From: Saprospiraceae bacterium
GTDB lineage: Bacteria; Bacteroidota; Bacteroidia; Chitinophagales; Saprospiraceae
Assembly: GCA_022844565.1 (NCBI GenBank)
Contig: JALHLK010000017.1
Span: 1-43,271 of the forward strand
Direction: 5' to 3'
Length of the DNA: 43,271 nt
Shown here: piece after piece, positions 1-9,847 of the stretch
How positions within the stretch are numbered: position 1 is the first letter of the stretch
Layout: every line of letters begins with the position of its first letter
The notes under the pieces: model-generated
What the model was told of the DNA's origin: nothing
What the model saw: only the letters and a program-made list of their open reading frames with translations
The model's database searches: none
Program-made: the position numbers and the translations under genes

Positions 1-3
1 CTT

Positions 4-61
4 GACAGATTCTCCATAAAATATACTAGTCGTTTACAAGTTGTAGTTTCCAAAATCTGTC
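4..61. repeat. 8-bp inverted repeat of unknown role
   Basis: GACAGATT at 4-11 is mirrored exactly by AATCTGTC at 54-61, with 42 bases between, and is followed by a run of A. It could be the closing stem of a small RNA or the end of an element that lies mostly outside the window. No gene could be read in 1-166. Confidence 0.25.
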
Positions 62-166
62 GAAAAAAAAATAAAAATTATTTATTAACCAAATAGACAC
101 ACTTTAATGAACTATTCCATACCGAAGTAAACACCTTGATTTTAAAACTCTTTAATTTTTGTTAAA

Positions 167-730
167 ATGAGTAAATATGTAATTGATATAGATAATTTCT
201 ATTGTGATAGTTATTATAGAAGTAAATATAATCCAAATTATCAAAGTATAAAGATAAATGACCCTTCTGCTTTTTTGGTTATTTCATTTGAAGATTCCCA
301 TGAAATTATTCCAGAATTTATATTTAACTCAAGTGCTGGTCATTATTTTTGTTCTTCAAAATTTAAAAAGTTAATTTTGGAAAATTTTGAAAACGTTACT
401 TTTGAAAAAGTTCATAGAATTGAGAATTCAAATTTAGATGAATTATGGAAAATAAATTTTGATGAAAATTTATCAGGTGATTTTGCAATTATTAATGATA
501 ATTTAATTGTTACTGATAAGGCAATGAAATTCCTTAAAGAGAATAAAGTTTTTCAAGAAAATTTCATAGGAGAAGTTTATGAAAAAAAGTATGATGTATA
601 TACCAATATGTTTAAGGTTTCTGGAGATATTAAGGATTTTTTAGAAGTCAATTTGCCTAATCTAAGAAAGATTGTATTAGATATAAGGTTTGAAATTGAC
701 TCTGAATGGAGTAGGAGAAGTAAGCTTTAA
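167..730 (+). CDS. Hypothetical protein, possible Imm11/DUF1629-like immunity protein
   Basis: This 187-residue protein has no signal peptide or membrane segment, so it is probably cytoplasmic. Two stretches recall the DUF1629/Imm11 family of polymorphic-toxin immunity proteins: a middle segment around FCSSKFKKLILENF followed by a VTFEKV strand, and a later segment around NLIVTDKAMKFLKENKV. This is a family resemblance judged by eye, not a search result. The gene is more AT-rich than the glycolytic genes that follow, which fits an accessory gene. No toxin gene is visible in the window; a partner would have to lie to the left of base 1. A strong hairpin terminator follows at 824-885. If the Imm11 link is wrong it is simply an uncharacterised small protein. 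Confidence 0.5.
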   Translation: MSKYVIDIDNFYCDSYYRSKYNPNYQSIKINDPSAFLVISFEDSHEIIPEFIFNSSAGHYFCSSKFKKLILENFENVTFEKVHRIENSNLDELWKINFDENLSGDFAIINDNLIVTDKAMKFLKENKVFQENFIGEVYEKKYDVYTNMFKVSGDIKDFLEVNLPNLRKIVLDIRFEIDSEWSRRSKL

Positions 731-823
731 AATTTGCTTCTCTATTTTATAAATTTTGCCTTTACGGCACTATTCGAAGTTTATTTCGGTAAACTCAATA
801 CAAGTAAAACTTAAAATATACAT

Positions 824-885
824 TAGCCTATCTGCTTAGCCAATTATTATAAAAAAGCTAATCGGATAGGTTATTTTTATTTTAT
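824..885 (+). terminator. Rho-independent terminator
   Basis: A long hairpin pairs AGCCTATCTGCTTAGC (from 824) with GCTAATCGGATAGGTT (857-872), with a few mismatches. A T-rich tail (TTATTTTTATTTTATT) follows on the plus strand. It ends the upstream gene and separates it from gapA. Confidence 0.75.
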
Positions 886-1104
886 TGATAAGTGACTAAT
901 GCAATTAGAGCTGATTCTCGATATTTTACTTTTTAGATGTGTTTAAATATGATTGATATTTCCATAGGTGAAGATGTACCCACCCCCAAACAAATAAATC
1001 TCCCATTTTACCAAAAAAACCAAATAATTGTTAAGAATTTATGATTTTCAGCAATTTCATGCATAGTTTCAATTAATAAATGGATGAAATTCCAAATATA
1101 TCTT
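886..1104. other. Intergenic region before gapA
   Basis: The 731-1157 gap holds the terminator at 824-885 and the gapA -7 box at 1105-1112. In the remaining AT-rich sequence I see no open reading frame worth calling and no RNA gene. Confidence 0.5.
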
Positions 1105-1112
1105 TAGCTTTG
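1105..1112 (+). promoter_or_regulatory. gapA promoter, Bacteroidota -7 box
   Basis: TAGCTTTG matches the Bacteroidota primary sigma -7 consensus TAnnTTTG and is followed by C. It would give a leader of about 40 bases before the gapA ATG. No clear TTTG -33 box was seen at the usual spacing. Confidence 0.55.
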
Positions 1113-1157
1113 CACATGTAAATAATTAGAACAAATAAAAATTTAAAAAAGGATAAC

Positions 1158-2165
1158 ATGGCAATCAAAGTAGCAATTAATGGATTTGGACGTATCGGAA
1201 GATTGGTATACAGACAGATTTATAACATGGAGGGTATCGATGTAGTAGCAGTCAATGACTTGACTAACCCCGCTGTACTGGCTCATTTATTAAAATATGA
1301 TACTGCACAAGGTAGATTTAATGAGGATGTAACTTCGACTGAAGATAGCATAAAAGTAAACAATGATGTACTTAAAGTATATGCTCAAAAAGATCCTTCT
1401 CAAATTCCTTGGGGTGCGCATGATGTAGATGTGGTACTTGAATGTACTGGTTTTTTTGCTGATAAAGACAAGTGTGAGGCACACATCACAGCAGGTGCTA
1501 AAAAAGTAGTAATCTCTGCTCCTGCAACGGGTGACTTAAAAACAATCGTATACAACGTAAATCATGAGATCTTAGACGGAACAGAAACAGTCATTAGTTG
1601 CGCATCTTGTACTACCAACTGTCTTGCTCCCATGGCTCAAGTATTAGAAAACAAATACGGCATCATCACAGGCTTGATGTCTACAATACATGCTTATACA
1701 AATGATCAGAATACGCAAGATGCTCCACATCCAAAAGGTGACTTGAGGAGAGCAAGAGCAGCTGCTCAAAACATCGTACCAAACTCTACAGGTGCCGCAA
1801 AAGCAATCGGTTTAGTACTTCCTAGCTTGAAAGGAAAATTAGATGGTGGTGCACAGAGAGTACCTACTTTGACGGGTTCATTGACAGAACTGTACTCTGT
1901 GTTGAATGCAACGGTAACAGTAGAAGAGATCAATGCTGCAATGAAGGCGGCATCTAACGAAAGTTATGGCTATACTGAAGATGAAATCGTAAGCAGTGAT
2001 GTAATTGGTATGACTTTCGGAAGTTTATTTGATGCTACGCAGACTAGAGTTATCAAACAAGGAGATTCACAACTGGTAAAAACAGTATCTTGGTATGATA
2101 ATGAAATGAGTTATGTAAGCCAATTGGTAAGAACACTAAGTCATTTTGCTTCTTTGATTAAGTAA
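1158..2165 (+). CDS. gapA: Glyceraldehyde-3-phosphate dehydrogenase, type I
   Basis: The product oxidises glyceraldehyde 3-phosphate to 1,3-bisphosphoglycerate with NAD in glycolysis. The 335-residue length is normal for the family. The N-terminal Rossmann loop is NGFGRIGR (residues 8-15). Asp34 in NDLT fits NAD rather than NADP preference. The catalytic cysteine is Cys151 in SCTTNC, with its partner His178 in STIHAYT. The C-terminal signature [10 protein letters not shown] is intact. The gene has its own -7 box at 1105-1112 and its own terminator at 2194-2232, so it can be transcribed alone, although pgk follows directly and acts on the next step of the pathway. Assignment is secure. Confidence 0.98.
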   Translation: MAIKVAINGFGRIGRLVYRQIYNMEGIDVVAVNDLTNPAVLAHLLKYDTAQGRFNEDVTSTEDSIKVNNDVLKVYAQKDPSQIPWGAHDVDVVLECTGFFADKDKCEAHITAGAKKVVISAPATGDLKTIVYNVNHEILDGTETVISCASCTTNCLAPMAQVLENKYGIITGLMSTIHAYTNDQNTQDAPHPKGDLRRARAAAQNIVPNSTGAAKAIGLVLPSLKGKLDGGAQRVPTLTGSLTELYSVLNATVTVEEINAAMKAASNESYGYTEDEIVSSDVIGMTFGSLFDATQTRVIKQGDSQLVKTVSWYDNEMSYVSQLVRTLSHFASLIK

Positions 2166-2193
2166 TTAAGGAAAGTAAGAAAATATAAATGAG

Positions 2194-2232
2194 AAAAACC
2201 GCTTTTTGAAAATATCAAATGGCGGTTTTTTT
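2194..2232 (+). terminator. Terminator after gapA
   Basis: AAAAACCGC (2194-2202) pairs with GCGGTTTTT (2222-2230), and the T-run continues to 2232. No clear promoter was seen between it and pgk, so some read-through into pgk is plausible. Confidence 0.8.
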
Positions 2233-2273
2233 ATGTAGTAACAATAATAAAATCAAATCTAAAAATTTAAAAA

Positions 2274-3470
2274 ATGAAAAATTTTAACGAATATAACTTT
2301 AGTGGTGTGAAAGCACTCATCAGAGTTGACTTTAACGTGCCCTTGGATGAAAACTTCAATATCACTGATGATACAAGAATGACTGCAGCTGTACCGACCA
2401 TCAAAAAAATATTGAGTGAAGGTGGAAGTGTGGTATTGATGAGTCACTTAGGAAGACCAAAAGATGGACCAACTGATAAATATAGTTTAAAACATATCGT
2501 GAAACACTTGAGTGATCTTCTAGGAGGTATCGAAGTGAAATTTACAGACGATTGTATCAGTGAAAGTTCTTTTGAAATGTCAGCAGGATTGAAAGCCGGT
2601 GAAGTCTTACTTTTAGAAAATTTAAGATTCTATAAAGAGGAAGAAAAAGGAGACGTAGAGTTTGCGGCTAAATTAGCTAAACATGGTAATTTTTGGGTAA
2701 ATGATGCTTTTGGGACAGCACACAGAGCACATGCCTCAACGACAATCGTTTCACAATTTTTTGAGAAAGGACATAAGTCATTTGGATACTTGATGGAGGC
2801 TGAAGTGATCAATGGAAATAAGTTGCTCAACAATCCAGAATCTCCTGTGACTGCTATCGTGGGTGGTGCAAAAGTATCTGATAAGATCAAGTTATTGGAA
2901 AAACTAATTCCTATATCTGACAATATTATCATCGGTGGTGGAATGGCCTATACGTTTGTCAAGGCTTTAGGAGGCAATATTGGTAAATCTATCTGCGAAT
3001 TAGACTACCTCGAGTTGGCCTTAGAAACTTTAGAAATTGCAAAAGCTAATAATTGTGAAATTCACTTGCCAAATGATACCGTAGTTGCTGATAAGTTTGC
3101 TCCTGATGCCAATAAAAAGGTATGTAAAACAGCGGAGATTGAAGATGCTTGGGAGGGTCTAGACATTGGTCCTGAGAGTACTGTTAGATTTGCAGAAGTA
3201 ATCAAAAATAGTAAAACAATCCTTTGGAATGGTCCGATGGGTGTATTTGAATTTGATGCATTTGCTGTAGGAACATTTAAAATTGCTGAGGCTGTAGCGG
3301 AGGCAACATCTCGAGGGGCATTTTCGCTGATTGGAGGTGGAGACAGTGTTTCTGCAATCAATAAAGCAGGACTCGAAGATAAAGTAAGTTATGTATCTAC
3401 CGGTGGTGGAGCTATGCTGGAGTTTTTAGAAGGAAAATCTTTACCTGGTATTGCTGCAGTAATAGATTAA
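2274..3470 (+). CDS. pgk: Phosphoglycerate kinase
   Basis: This enzyme transfers phosphate from 1,3-bisphosphoglycerate to ADP, the step after GAPDH. The length of 398 residues is typical. The N-terminal substrate loop RVDFNVPLD (residues 17-25) and SHLGRPK are present. The nucleotide-binding segment GGAKVSDK and the C-terminal GGGDSV and [13 protein letters not shown] motifs are intact. The first ATG of the frame gives the family's usual N-terminus. It sits 41 bases after the gapA terminator and only 14 bases before galK, so pgk and galK probably share a transcript. Confidence 0.97.
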   Translation: MKNFNEYNFSGVKALIRVDFNVPLDENFNITDDTRMTAAVPTIKKILSEGGSVVLMSHLGRPKDGPTDKYSLKHIVKHLSDLLGGIEVKFTDDCISESSFEMSAGLKAGEVLLLENLRFYKEEEKGDVEFAAKLAKHGNFWVNDAFGTAHRAHASTTIVSQFFEKGHKSFGYLMEAEVINGNKLLNNPESPVTAIVGGAKVSDKIKLLEKLIPISDNIIIGGGMAYTFVKALGGNIGKSICELDYLELALETLEIAKANNCEIHLPNDTVVADKFAPDANKKVCKTAEIEDAWEGLDIGPESTVRFAEVIKNSKTILWNGPMGVFEFDAFAVGTFKIAEAVAEATSRGAFSLIGGGDSVSAINKAGLEDKVSYVSTGGGAMLEFLEGKSLPGIAAVID

Positions 3471-3484
3471 TTCTTAAAATTTTT

Positions 3485-4645
3485 ATGAGTAAAATAGATC
3501 AACTAAGATTAGCCCATACAAAGAAACATGGTGTCTCTCCACAAGTCTTTGTGATGGCACCAGGTCGAATAAATATCATTGGGGAGCACACAGACTACAA
3601 TTTAGGCTATGTGCTACCCACTGCTATTAATAAGTATATTTACTTTACGATCAGTATACGGACTGATTTGATGTTTAATATTTATGCTAAAGATTTAGAA
3701 AAGGAGTATCATTTTAATATAGAAAACCAAGATGATAATGAATCCTATCAATGGTATCACCATATCACAGGCGTCATTAAAGAGTTCATAAAAAGAGGGC
3801 TATCACCTACTTTTGGTCTAGATATAAGTTATTGTGGTGATATACCTTTAGGATCTGGATTGTCATCATCAGCAGCGGTTGAATCTGGTATCGCCTGTGC
3901 GATCAACCAAATATTTCATTTTAATTTACCAAAAATAGACTTGGCCATTATAGCGCAAGATACAGAGCACAACCACATTGGTGTGAAATGTGGCATTATG
4001 GATATGTACGCTTCCATCTTTTCTAAAAAGGATTACGTTCTTCAATTGGATTGTAAGAGCTTGACCCATAAATATGCTCCTTTACACATTGAAGGATATC
4101 GTTTTGTACTGGTTAATTCAGGTGTAAAACACAGTCTAGCCGATTCTGCTTATAATCAGCGGAGAAATCAATGTGAGCAAGGTGTTGCATATTTTAAAAC
4201 AATTGATCCTCAAATTGAATCACTAAGGGACGTCACGATTTCGATGATCGAGCAATCACAAACCAATATTGACTCACTAATATGGCAACGGTGTAAGTAT
4301 GTAGTGGAAGAAAATCTTAGAGTGTTGTCAACTATTCGAGCACTTGAGAATAATGACATTAAAGAAGTAGGCAGTTTGCTCTATGAATCACACTATGGTC
4401 TGAGTAAAGAATACGAAGTGAGTTGTGAAGAACTTGATTATCTTATTGACTTGGTCAAAGACTTGCCATATGCAGCTGGTGCGCGTATGATGGGTGGTGG
4501 ATTTGGAGGTTGTACGATCAATCTTGTGGAGAATGATCACCTTGATAAATTTAAGGATGAAATAAAAAGTAAGTACATAGATAAGTATGGAATTGATCCT
4601 GATGTCATTGAGGTTGAAAATTCAGAAGGGGTTAGGGTATTTTGA
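3485..4645 (+). CDS. galK: Galactokinase (GHMP kinase family)
   Basis: The product phosphorylates galactose to galactose 1-phosphate in the Leloir pathway. The galactokinase signature GRINIIGEHTDYNLGYVLP covers residues 27-45. The GHMP ATP-binding loop PLGSGLSSSAA lies at about 121-131. The likely catalytic base is Asp173 in GIMDMY, and the C-terminal GHMP motif GARMMGGGFGG is present. At 386 residues it is full length. It starts 14 bases after pgk, which suggests co-transcription with a glycolytic gene rather than with galT or galE; no other Leloir gene is in the window. Related GHMP sugar kinases are possible, but the signature favours galactokinase. Confidence 0.93.
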   Translation: MSKIDQLRLAHTKKHGVSPQVFVMAPGRINIIGEHTDYNLGYVLPTAINKYIYFTISIRTDLMFNIYAKDLEKEYHFNIENQDDNESYQWYHHITGVIKEFIKRGLSPTFGLDISYCGDIPLGSGLSSSAAVESGIACAINQIFHFNLPKIDLAIIAQDTEHNHIGVKCGIMDMYASIFSKKDYVLQLDCKSLTHKYAPLHIEGYRFVLVNSGVKHSLADSAYNQRRNQCEQGVAYFKTIDPQIESLRDVTISMIEQSQTNIDSLIWQRCKYVVEENLRVLSTIRALENNDIKEVGSLLYESHYGLSKEYEVSCEELDYLIDLVKDLPYAAGARMMGGGFGGCTINLVENDHLDKFKDEIKSKYIDKYGIDPDVIEVENSEGVRVF

Positions 4646-4786
4646 TAACTTAGCGCCATTTCTTTTGAACCACAAAGGAACATAGAACACAAAGTTGTTT
4701 ATACAGATTTTTAGCTAAATAAATGCAGTTTGAAATGGACAAAAAATTAATTTAACCCTATCTTGCATTTAATTTAAATCGAAATT

Positions 4787-5518
4787 TTGAAAGATTTAAC
4801 CTTAATCTTTATACTTTTAGCACTATTAGCCGAGATCCTAGGAACCGTAGGAGGATTTGGATCATCTGTCTTTTTTGTACCTATTGCTAATATGTATTTT
4901 GACTTCCAGACGGTATTGGGTTTGACAGCTTTATTTCATGTCTTTAGCAATTTGAGTAAAATTGCGATGTTCAGAAAAGGGTTGGATAAGAAGGTATTGA
5001 TTCAACTAGGAGTGCCCGCAGTAATTTTCGTAGTCATTGGGGCTTTTTTAACTAGTGTGTTGAATATTGTTTATGCTGAAAAGATACTGGGTATTTTCTT
5101 GATATTGTTTAGCTTATTTTTCTTGATATTTCCTAAAGTTGAAATTAAGCCAAGTTTGACTTCTAGTATCGGTGGAGGAGCATTATCAGGCTTTTTAGCA
5201 GGGTTTCTAGGTACAGGAGGTGCAGTGAGGGGACTAACTATGGCAGCATTTAATTTAGAGAAATCTGCCTTTGTTGCAACATCTGCGGCAATTGACTTTT
5301 TTGTTGACTTTTCTAGGACGATTACTTATTTTTTTAACGGGTATGTGACCATACATATGTGGCCTTATATCATTACTTTTTTTTTCGTAAGTATTATCGG
5401 AACTTACGTTGGCAAATTATTACTTAAACAGATTTCGCAGGATAAGTTTCGAAAGATAACACTAGGTTTGATTCTATTCGTCGGAATTTTAACAGTAATT
5501 GGTTATAAAGTAAGTTAA
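4787..5518 (+). CDS. TauE/SafE family membrane permease
   Basis: This 243-residue protein is almost entirely hydrophobic, with about seven or eight predicted membrane helices, and belongs to the TauE/SafE (sulfite exporter) family. The two internal repeats characteristic of the family are visible: GTVGGFGSSVFFVPIA near the N-terminus and GGALSGFLAGFLGTGGAVRG in the middle. Substrates in this family include sulfite, sulfonates and other organic anions, and none can be assigned here. No ATG is available before residue 36, so translation probably begins at the TTG at 4787, which gives the expected N-terminal helix. It lies 141 bases after galK and converges with the MCE gene. Confidence 0.82.
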   Translation: MKDLTLIFILLALLAEILGTVGGFGSSVFFVPIANMYFDFQTVLGLTALFHVFSNLSKIAMFRKGLDKKVLIQLGVPAVIFVVIGAFLTSVLNIVYAEKILGIFLILFSLFFLIFPKVEIKPSLTSSIGGGALSGFLAGFLGTGGAVRGLTMAAFNLEKSAFVATSAAIDFFVDFSRTITYFFNGYVTIHMWPYIITFFFVSIIGTYVGKLLLKQISQDKFRKITLGLILFVGILTVIGYKVS

Positions 5519-5533
5519 TACATTTTCAAAAAT

Positions 5534-6577
5534 CTAATTTTTTACTGCAGGATCATCTTGTGGGTATGTATAGGGCCTATTTTTATTGATTAAGCCAATA
5601 TTTAGATATCTTTTAGGATTTAACCGAAGATCTTGAAGGAGTAAATTAATTTGATGAGTCGTGCTTTCCAAGTTATTGTAAATAGTCTCGTCATTCATAA
5701 GTTTACCGATTGTACCTTCACCACTATTCATTTTGGTAGTCAGCATATTGAGGTCTGTCATTGTTTTGTTGGTGTTTTCTAACGTTTTTTCAAGGGTAAC
5801 TATCGCTCCTTTTGCCTCTGAGATCGTAATAGTGGTGGAGTCTAAAGTGGCCGCTAAATTAAGTGCTCTTAAGTTTTGAGAAGTGGCAGCAAAATTATCC
5901 ATAATCTTCGTCAACTTATCATCGTTTTTCGCTAGTCCTGCAGTAAGCTTACTCACGTTTTGCATCGTCTGATTAAGGCTTCTTGAATTTGATTCCATTA
6001 TCTGATTTAAACTATTTGTTAAGTCTGTTATATTTTTTAAGACGAATTCGAGTTGTTTGATTGAATTATTCACAGACCCTTTTGAACCTTCAGAACCTAG
6101 TTCTTCCACAACTGTTTTTAACTCCGTACTCAAAGACGAAATATAGGTATTGGGATCACTACCGAGCATAGAAGTAAATAATCCTACATTTTGACCCACA
6201 AAATAATCGCCTTCCTCAGCACAACCCTCTGAACAGGGTTTATCAAAAATCAGTGCAAGAAATTTACCTCCAACAATCCCTTCCGATCTTAATTCTACCT
6301 TAGTATCTTTAGGTACTTTGTAATCACCGATCACACTGAAGTAAACATCCATTTTCTTAACATTTTGGGGATTTAAGACGATGTCTTTGATCATTCCGAC
6401 TTTAAAACCATTGATCGTTACACTATTAGAAACCGCTAATCCTGTGATATCCTCAAAAGTGGTAAAGTATGTTGCATTTTTTTTAAAAAGTTCGTTTCCT
6501 TTTATATATCTGTAACCCCATACAGCTATTAATAAGCAAATCGTAGAAAACAAACCTAATTTTAGCTCTTTAGACAT
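5534..6577 (-). CDS. MlaD/MCE domain lipid-transport protein
   Basis: The protein has one N-terminal membrane helix (about residues 7-24) followed by an MCE domain at about 38-115, recognisable by TFEDITGLAVSNSVTINGFKVG. A long helical C-terminal half with many Asn, Ser and Thr follows. This is the architecture of the substrate-binding subunit of Mla-type ABC systems, which move phospholipids between the two membranes. The length of 347 residues is usual for Bacteroidota members. Genes for the permease (MlaE) and ATPase (MlaF) are not adjacent, so they must be encoded elsewhere. The -7 box TACATTTG at 6621-6628 on the minus strand is its likely promoter. Confidence 0.88.
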   Translation of the reverse strand: MSKELKLGLFSTICLLIAVWGYRYIKGNELFKKNATYFTTFEDITGLAVSNSVTINGFKVGMIKDIVLNPQNVKKMDVYFSVIGDYKVPKDTKVELRSEGIVGGKFLALIFDKPCSEGCAEEGDYFVGQNVGLFTSMLGSDPNTYISSLSTELKTVVEELGSEGSKGSVNNSIKQLEFVLKNITDLTNSLNQIMESNSRSLNQTMQNVSKLTAGLAKNDDKLTKIMDNFAATSQNLRALNLAATLDSTTITISEAKGAIVTLEKTLENTNKTMTDLNMLTTKMNSGEGTIGKLMNDETIYNNLESTTHQINLLLQDLRLNPKRYLNIGLINKNRPYTYPQDDPAVKN

Positions 6578-6620
6578 AAGTAACGTTAAATTGTCGTTTT
6601 AATCATATTGATTTAAATCA

Positions 6621-6628
6621 CAAATGTA
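6621..6628 (-). promoter_or_regulatory. Promoter -7 box of the MCE gene
   Basis: On the minus strand this reads TACATTTG, a full match to TAnnTTTG, 44 bases upstream of the start codon. No well-spaced -33 TTTG was found. Confidence 0.45.
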
Positions 6629-6805
6629 AGGTATAATCAACACATAGAGAACCTCTCAATTGGATATAACTATATTTTAACCCAAAAGTTACTAATGTTT
6701 GAGCTTAAAACTTCATTATTTAACTCAAATTTGCAAATCTCAGACAAAAAGGTAGCATATTTTTTAATGCAGTTCATACAAAAAGCAGCAAAAAGACCGA
6801 TCCTT

Positions 6806-7894
6806 TTACTCTTGACTCAACGCTAAAGCAGCAAAGGAAGCTAACCAATGCTCTCCTTCGTAACTTCCATCTACCATCATTGGTAAAGAACTTTTGACAT
6901 GATTATTAGCAATTGCATTGAGATGGATATACTCAGGCGCACTTTTTACAATTCGATATAAAGACCAAGCTCTACAAAAGTTAGCCCCATCAAGATGAAC
7001 TAGTTTTCCGTCAGTTCGATCTGAGACATCAGCAGGGGCAAGTTGAATAGATTGGTCTGTAAATTGTGGCAAGAACTGATTAAACCAATTTTTGAATTCG
7101 TCTTTTGATAATATCTTTGACATGAGTTCTGCTTCCTGTAGACAAGGTGAAAGAAAATCAAAGCCACTAGGTTCCCAAGTCATCGGACAATCTTTATCAT
7201 TACCATAATATTTCTTTGAACGTAGCTCTATCATATTTTTTAATTCAGAATGCTTAAAATGTAAGGCATAATCATATGCTAAAGAAAGTCCAAAAGCAGT
7301 ATTTGAATGTTCTCCTCCTCGAACAGGATAGTTTAATCTTGGTAGAAATTCAATGTATTTATTTACAATAAAATCAGATAGAGGCTGGAGGTTATTACTT
7401 AATTCTTTGGCTTTTTCATGGTCCCATTTGTTTAACTCTTCTTGCAACTTCAGTAACCAAGCCCAACCGTATGGCCTTTCAAAAGATTTTTCACTTTCCC
7501 TTTTAAAATAATTAAGTTCTATTTCTACATTTTCTTTTGTAACATTATCTGAGAGGATTGTCAATATCTCATTTGATTTAGAATGGTTTGGAAATTTACG
7601 CAAAAGATGAACCAACAACCAGTGTCCGTGCACTGATGAGTGCCAATCATAACATCCATAAAAAACTGGGTGAAGCTCTTTTGGTGTTCCAATTTCTTCG
7701 GGATTTCCAAGTGATTGATTTAACTTGTTTGGAAATTCTTTTTGTAAACATTTTAGCGGTAGATTAGCTAAAATTAGCGCTTGGTCATAAGTTAATTGCA
7801 ATGGCTCTTCTATTAAGACTTTACCCTCTGGGCTTGAACAACTGAAAAAGATTAAACATATTAAAAGAGCACAAAAAAGATTAAATTTAAGCAT
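6806..7894 (-). CDS. DUF2891 family lipoprotein
   Basis: This 362-residue protein begins with a lipoprotein signal: a hydrophobic stretch ending in IFFSC, with Cys19 as the likely acylated residue. The body matches the DUF2891 family by the segment HPVFYGCYDWHSSVHGHW at about residues 75-92 and by repeated aromatic helices of an alpha/alpha barrel type. The function of DUF2891 is unknown; clustered His, Tyr and Trp residues suggest a carbohydrate-active or metal site, which is inference. It starts 15 bases after the stop of the T9SS cargo gene at 7910-9847, so the two may be co-transcribed. It is probably anchored in the outer membrane or exposed to the periplasm. Confidence 0.85.
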   Translation of the reverse strand: MLKFNLFCALLICLIFFSCSSPEGKVLIEEPLQLTYDQALILANLPLKCLQKEFPNKLNQSLGNPEEIGTPKELHPVFYGCYDWHSSVHGHWLLVHLLRKFPNHSKSNEILTILSDNVTKENVEIELNYFKRESEKSFERPYGWAWLLKLQEELNKWDHEKAKELSNNLQPLSDFIVNKYIEFLPRLNYPVRGGEHSNTAFGLSLAYDYALHFKHSELKNMIELRSKKYYGNDKDCPMTWEPSGFDFLSPCLQEAELMSKILSKDEFKNWFNQFLPQFTDQSIQLAPADVSDRTDGKLVHLDGANFCRAWSLYRIVKSAPEYIHLNAIANNHVKSSLPMMVDGSYEGEHWLASFAALALSQE

Positions 7895-7909
7895 AGAATA
7901 TACATTTGT

Positions 7910-9847
7910 TTACCTTAACACGGTGATAGAACCCGAATAAGCCTGTTCCACCCCATCAATATACCTAATGATAGCTTTCCACACATAAACACCTTCTTCT
8001 ACTGGAGCACCATTATATGTACCATCCCATGCATGGTCAATACTATTTAAAGCGAAGTTAGTAATATTATGCAATTTATTACCCCATCTATCAAATACAT
8101 TAAAACTTACACCTTCCGCGGAGGCACTTCTGCCTGAAATTATCATTTTGGAATTCACTCCTTCCTTGTGAGAAGTCATGATATTTGGATAATAAATATC
8201 TCTTTGCTTATCTACTTTTATAAAAACCTCGTCGCGGGCTATACATCCCAAGGTGTTTACCACTGAAAAAGAATAAATCCCGTCGTTAAAAGGCAATGCA
8301 GCGGTTGAAAAACATGTTGGACAATCAACGGTTGGATTGTTATTGGTCTGAGACCAGAAAAATCTTGAAGTTGGCTCATCACTTGTAAAAGTGCCTCTTA
8401 AATTAATTTTATCACCAAGTATCACTTCTTCAACATCACTTACAATAAGCGCTTCAATTTCACTTACAGATATGTCAAAATTTAGTTGTTTTCTTTCACA
8501 TAAAGAATTTACAACTACTGAAATTTGCTGAGGTCCAGAAAGTCTTCTTCTAGATGCAGTTGAGCCATCGCTCCACAAGTATTTAACACCTTGTAGTGAT
8601 AAATCTATTGTTGCTTCAGCATCTTTACAAATTTTGATTGACTCATTTACAAAACTAAGATCGAAAGGAACAACTTTAAGTGGTGTGCTATCTTTCACTG
8701 CAAGCGTACGTGGATTGTCAGAGACTGTCATCCCGCCAAGAGAATTTGGTAAGCCTGTAAGTGTTGCTTGATTTTTGTAAGTACCTAAGGCAGATGGCAA
8801 AACTTCCACCAAAACTTGAATACTATCTATACCTTGCCTCACGGTCATATTTGTAATAGAAAGTCTATTACCGTTTATCACAGCATTTCCGCCAAAAGGA
8901 TTAGATACAATAGATTTGGGTTTTAATTCTGAAGGAAAATCATCAAAAAGATTTATACCTGTCCTGGGTGCTCCAGAAGCATTGGATAAGGTAAATGTAT
9001 ATAAAACCTCTGAACATGGCACCGTACTGTCAACTGAGACACTCTTCAACAAATCTATTGTGTATGGACAAGAACAACCATCTTGTCCAGAAGAATTAGG
9101 ACCTTGAGCTAATAATGAAATAGCTCCCGTTTTTTTATTGATGGAAACAAACTTGTTTTGATCAGGTGAAGAATATGATCCGTAACCATACAAGTTTCCA
9201 AAAGAATCAAAAAACAAAGCGCCTAATTCACCCACTTCTGGTTGGACTGGGAAACCTGTAAAAACGGTTCCATTATCCGGATCGATGGTAACCAATCTTT
9301 TTAAATTAAAATCGTGGCCATACAATACACCAGTAAAGGGATCAAATGCTATATCAACAATGCCTGGGTTTATAATGCTTAAATTAACAAATGATACTCT
9401 ATAATTTGGGTCGTCAAGGTCAACTTTGATAATTTGAGAAGATCCCCTTAAACCTAACAACAAAAGATATCTACCATCTGGAGTGATGTCACCCGCAAAA
9501 AATATCGGTGCCATCGGTATGCCTAGAGGAATTCCAAGGTCTTGGGCCCTACCATCGTTTCCAACCCTTCTCAATCTTTTTGAAACTGGGTCCATACCGT
9601 AGATAAAGTTGTCTGTTATACGATAACCCATTGCATTTAAAATCATACCTACTGAAGGTGCAATAGTATCAAGAGATATTTGCTTTCCGTCAGAGCCTAT
9701 TTTAACTTCGTAAAGTTCAGAAGTTGATCTATTTGGTATGGTAAGGGAAAGAAAATATTGTCCTCTACATTCAAAAGGCTCTTGTTGTGCTAACAAAAGG
9801 TTGTTAACCATCAAAAATAAGATACCATATATTAGATGTTTGCTCAA
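7910..9847 (-). CDS. Secreted protein with type B T9SS sorting domain
   Basis: A signal peptide (residues 1-20, ending LLAQQ) leads into a beta-propeller-like region at about 25-250 with repeated strands such as AFDPFTGVLYGHDF and PDGRYLLLLG. A DUF11-like surface segment (about 265-380) and Ig-like segments follow. The last 85 residues are a gliding-motility-type C-terminal domain: NVFDRWGNKL, AWDGTYNGAPVEEGVYVWK and a terminal SITVLR. This is the type B sorting signal of type IX secretion, so the protein is expected at the cell surface or outside the cell. Its activity is unknown. No PorP/SprF-like partner lies beside it, although such partners often accompany type B cargo. The DUF2891 lipoprotein follows 15 bases downstream. 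Confidence 0.85.
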   Translation of the reverse strand: MSKHLIYGILFLMVNNLLLAQQEPFECRGQYFLSLTIPNRSTSELYEVKIGSDGKQISLDTIAPSVGMILNAMGYRITDNFIYGMDPVSKRLRRVGNDGRAQDLGIPLGIPMAPIFFAGDITPDGRYLLLLGLRGSSQIIKVDLDDPNYRVSFVNLSIINPGIVDIAFDPFTGVLYGHDFNLKRLVTIDPDNGTVFTGFPVQPEVGELGALFFDSFGNLYGYGSYSSPDQNKFVSINKKTGAISLLAQGPNSSGQDGCSCPYTIDLLKSVSVDSTVPCSEVLYTFTLSNASGAPRTGINLFDDFPSELKPKSIVSNPFGGNAVINGNRLSITNMTVRQGIDSIQVLVEVLPSALGTYKNQATLTGLPNSLGGMTVSDNPRTLAVKDSTPLKVVPFDLSFVNESIKICKDAEATIDLSLQGVKYLWSDGSTASRRRLSGPQQISVVVNSLCERKQLNFDISVSEIEALIVSDVEEVILGDKINLRGTFTSDEPTSRFFWSQTNNNPTVDCPTCFSTAALPFNDGIYSFSVVNTLGCIARDEVFIKVDKQRDIYYPNIMTSHKEGVNSKMIISGRSASAEGVSFNVFDRWGNKLHNITNFALNSIDHAWDGTYNGAPVEEGVYVWKAIIRYIDGVEQAYSGSITVLR

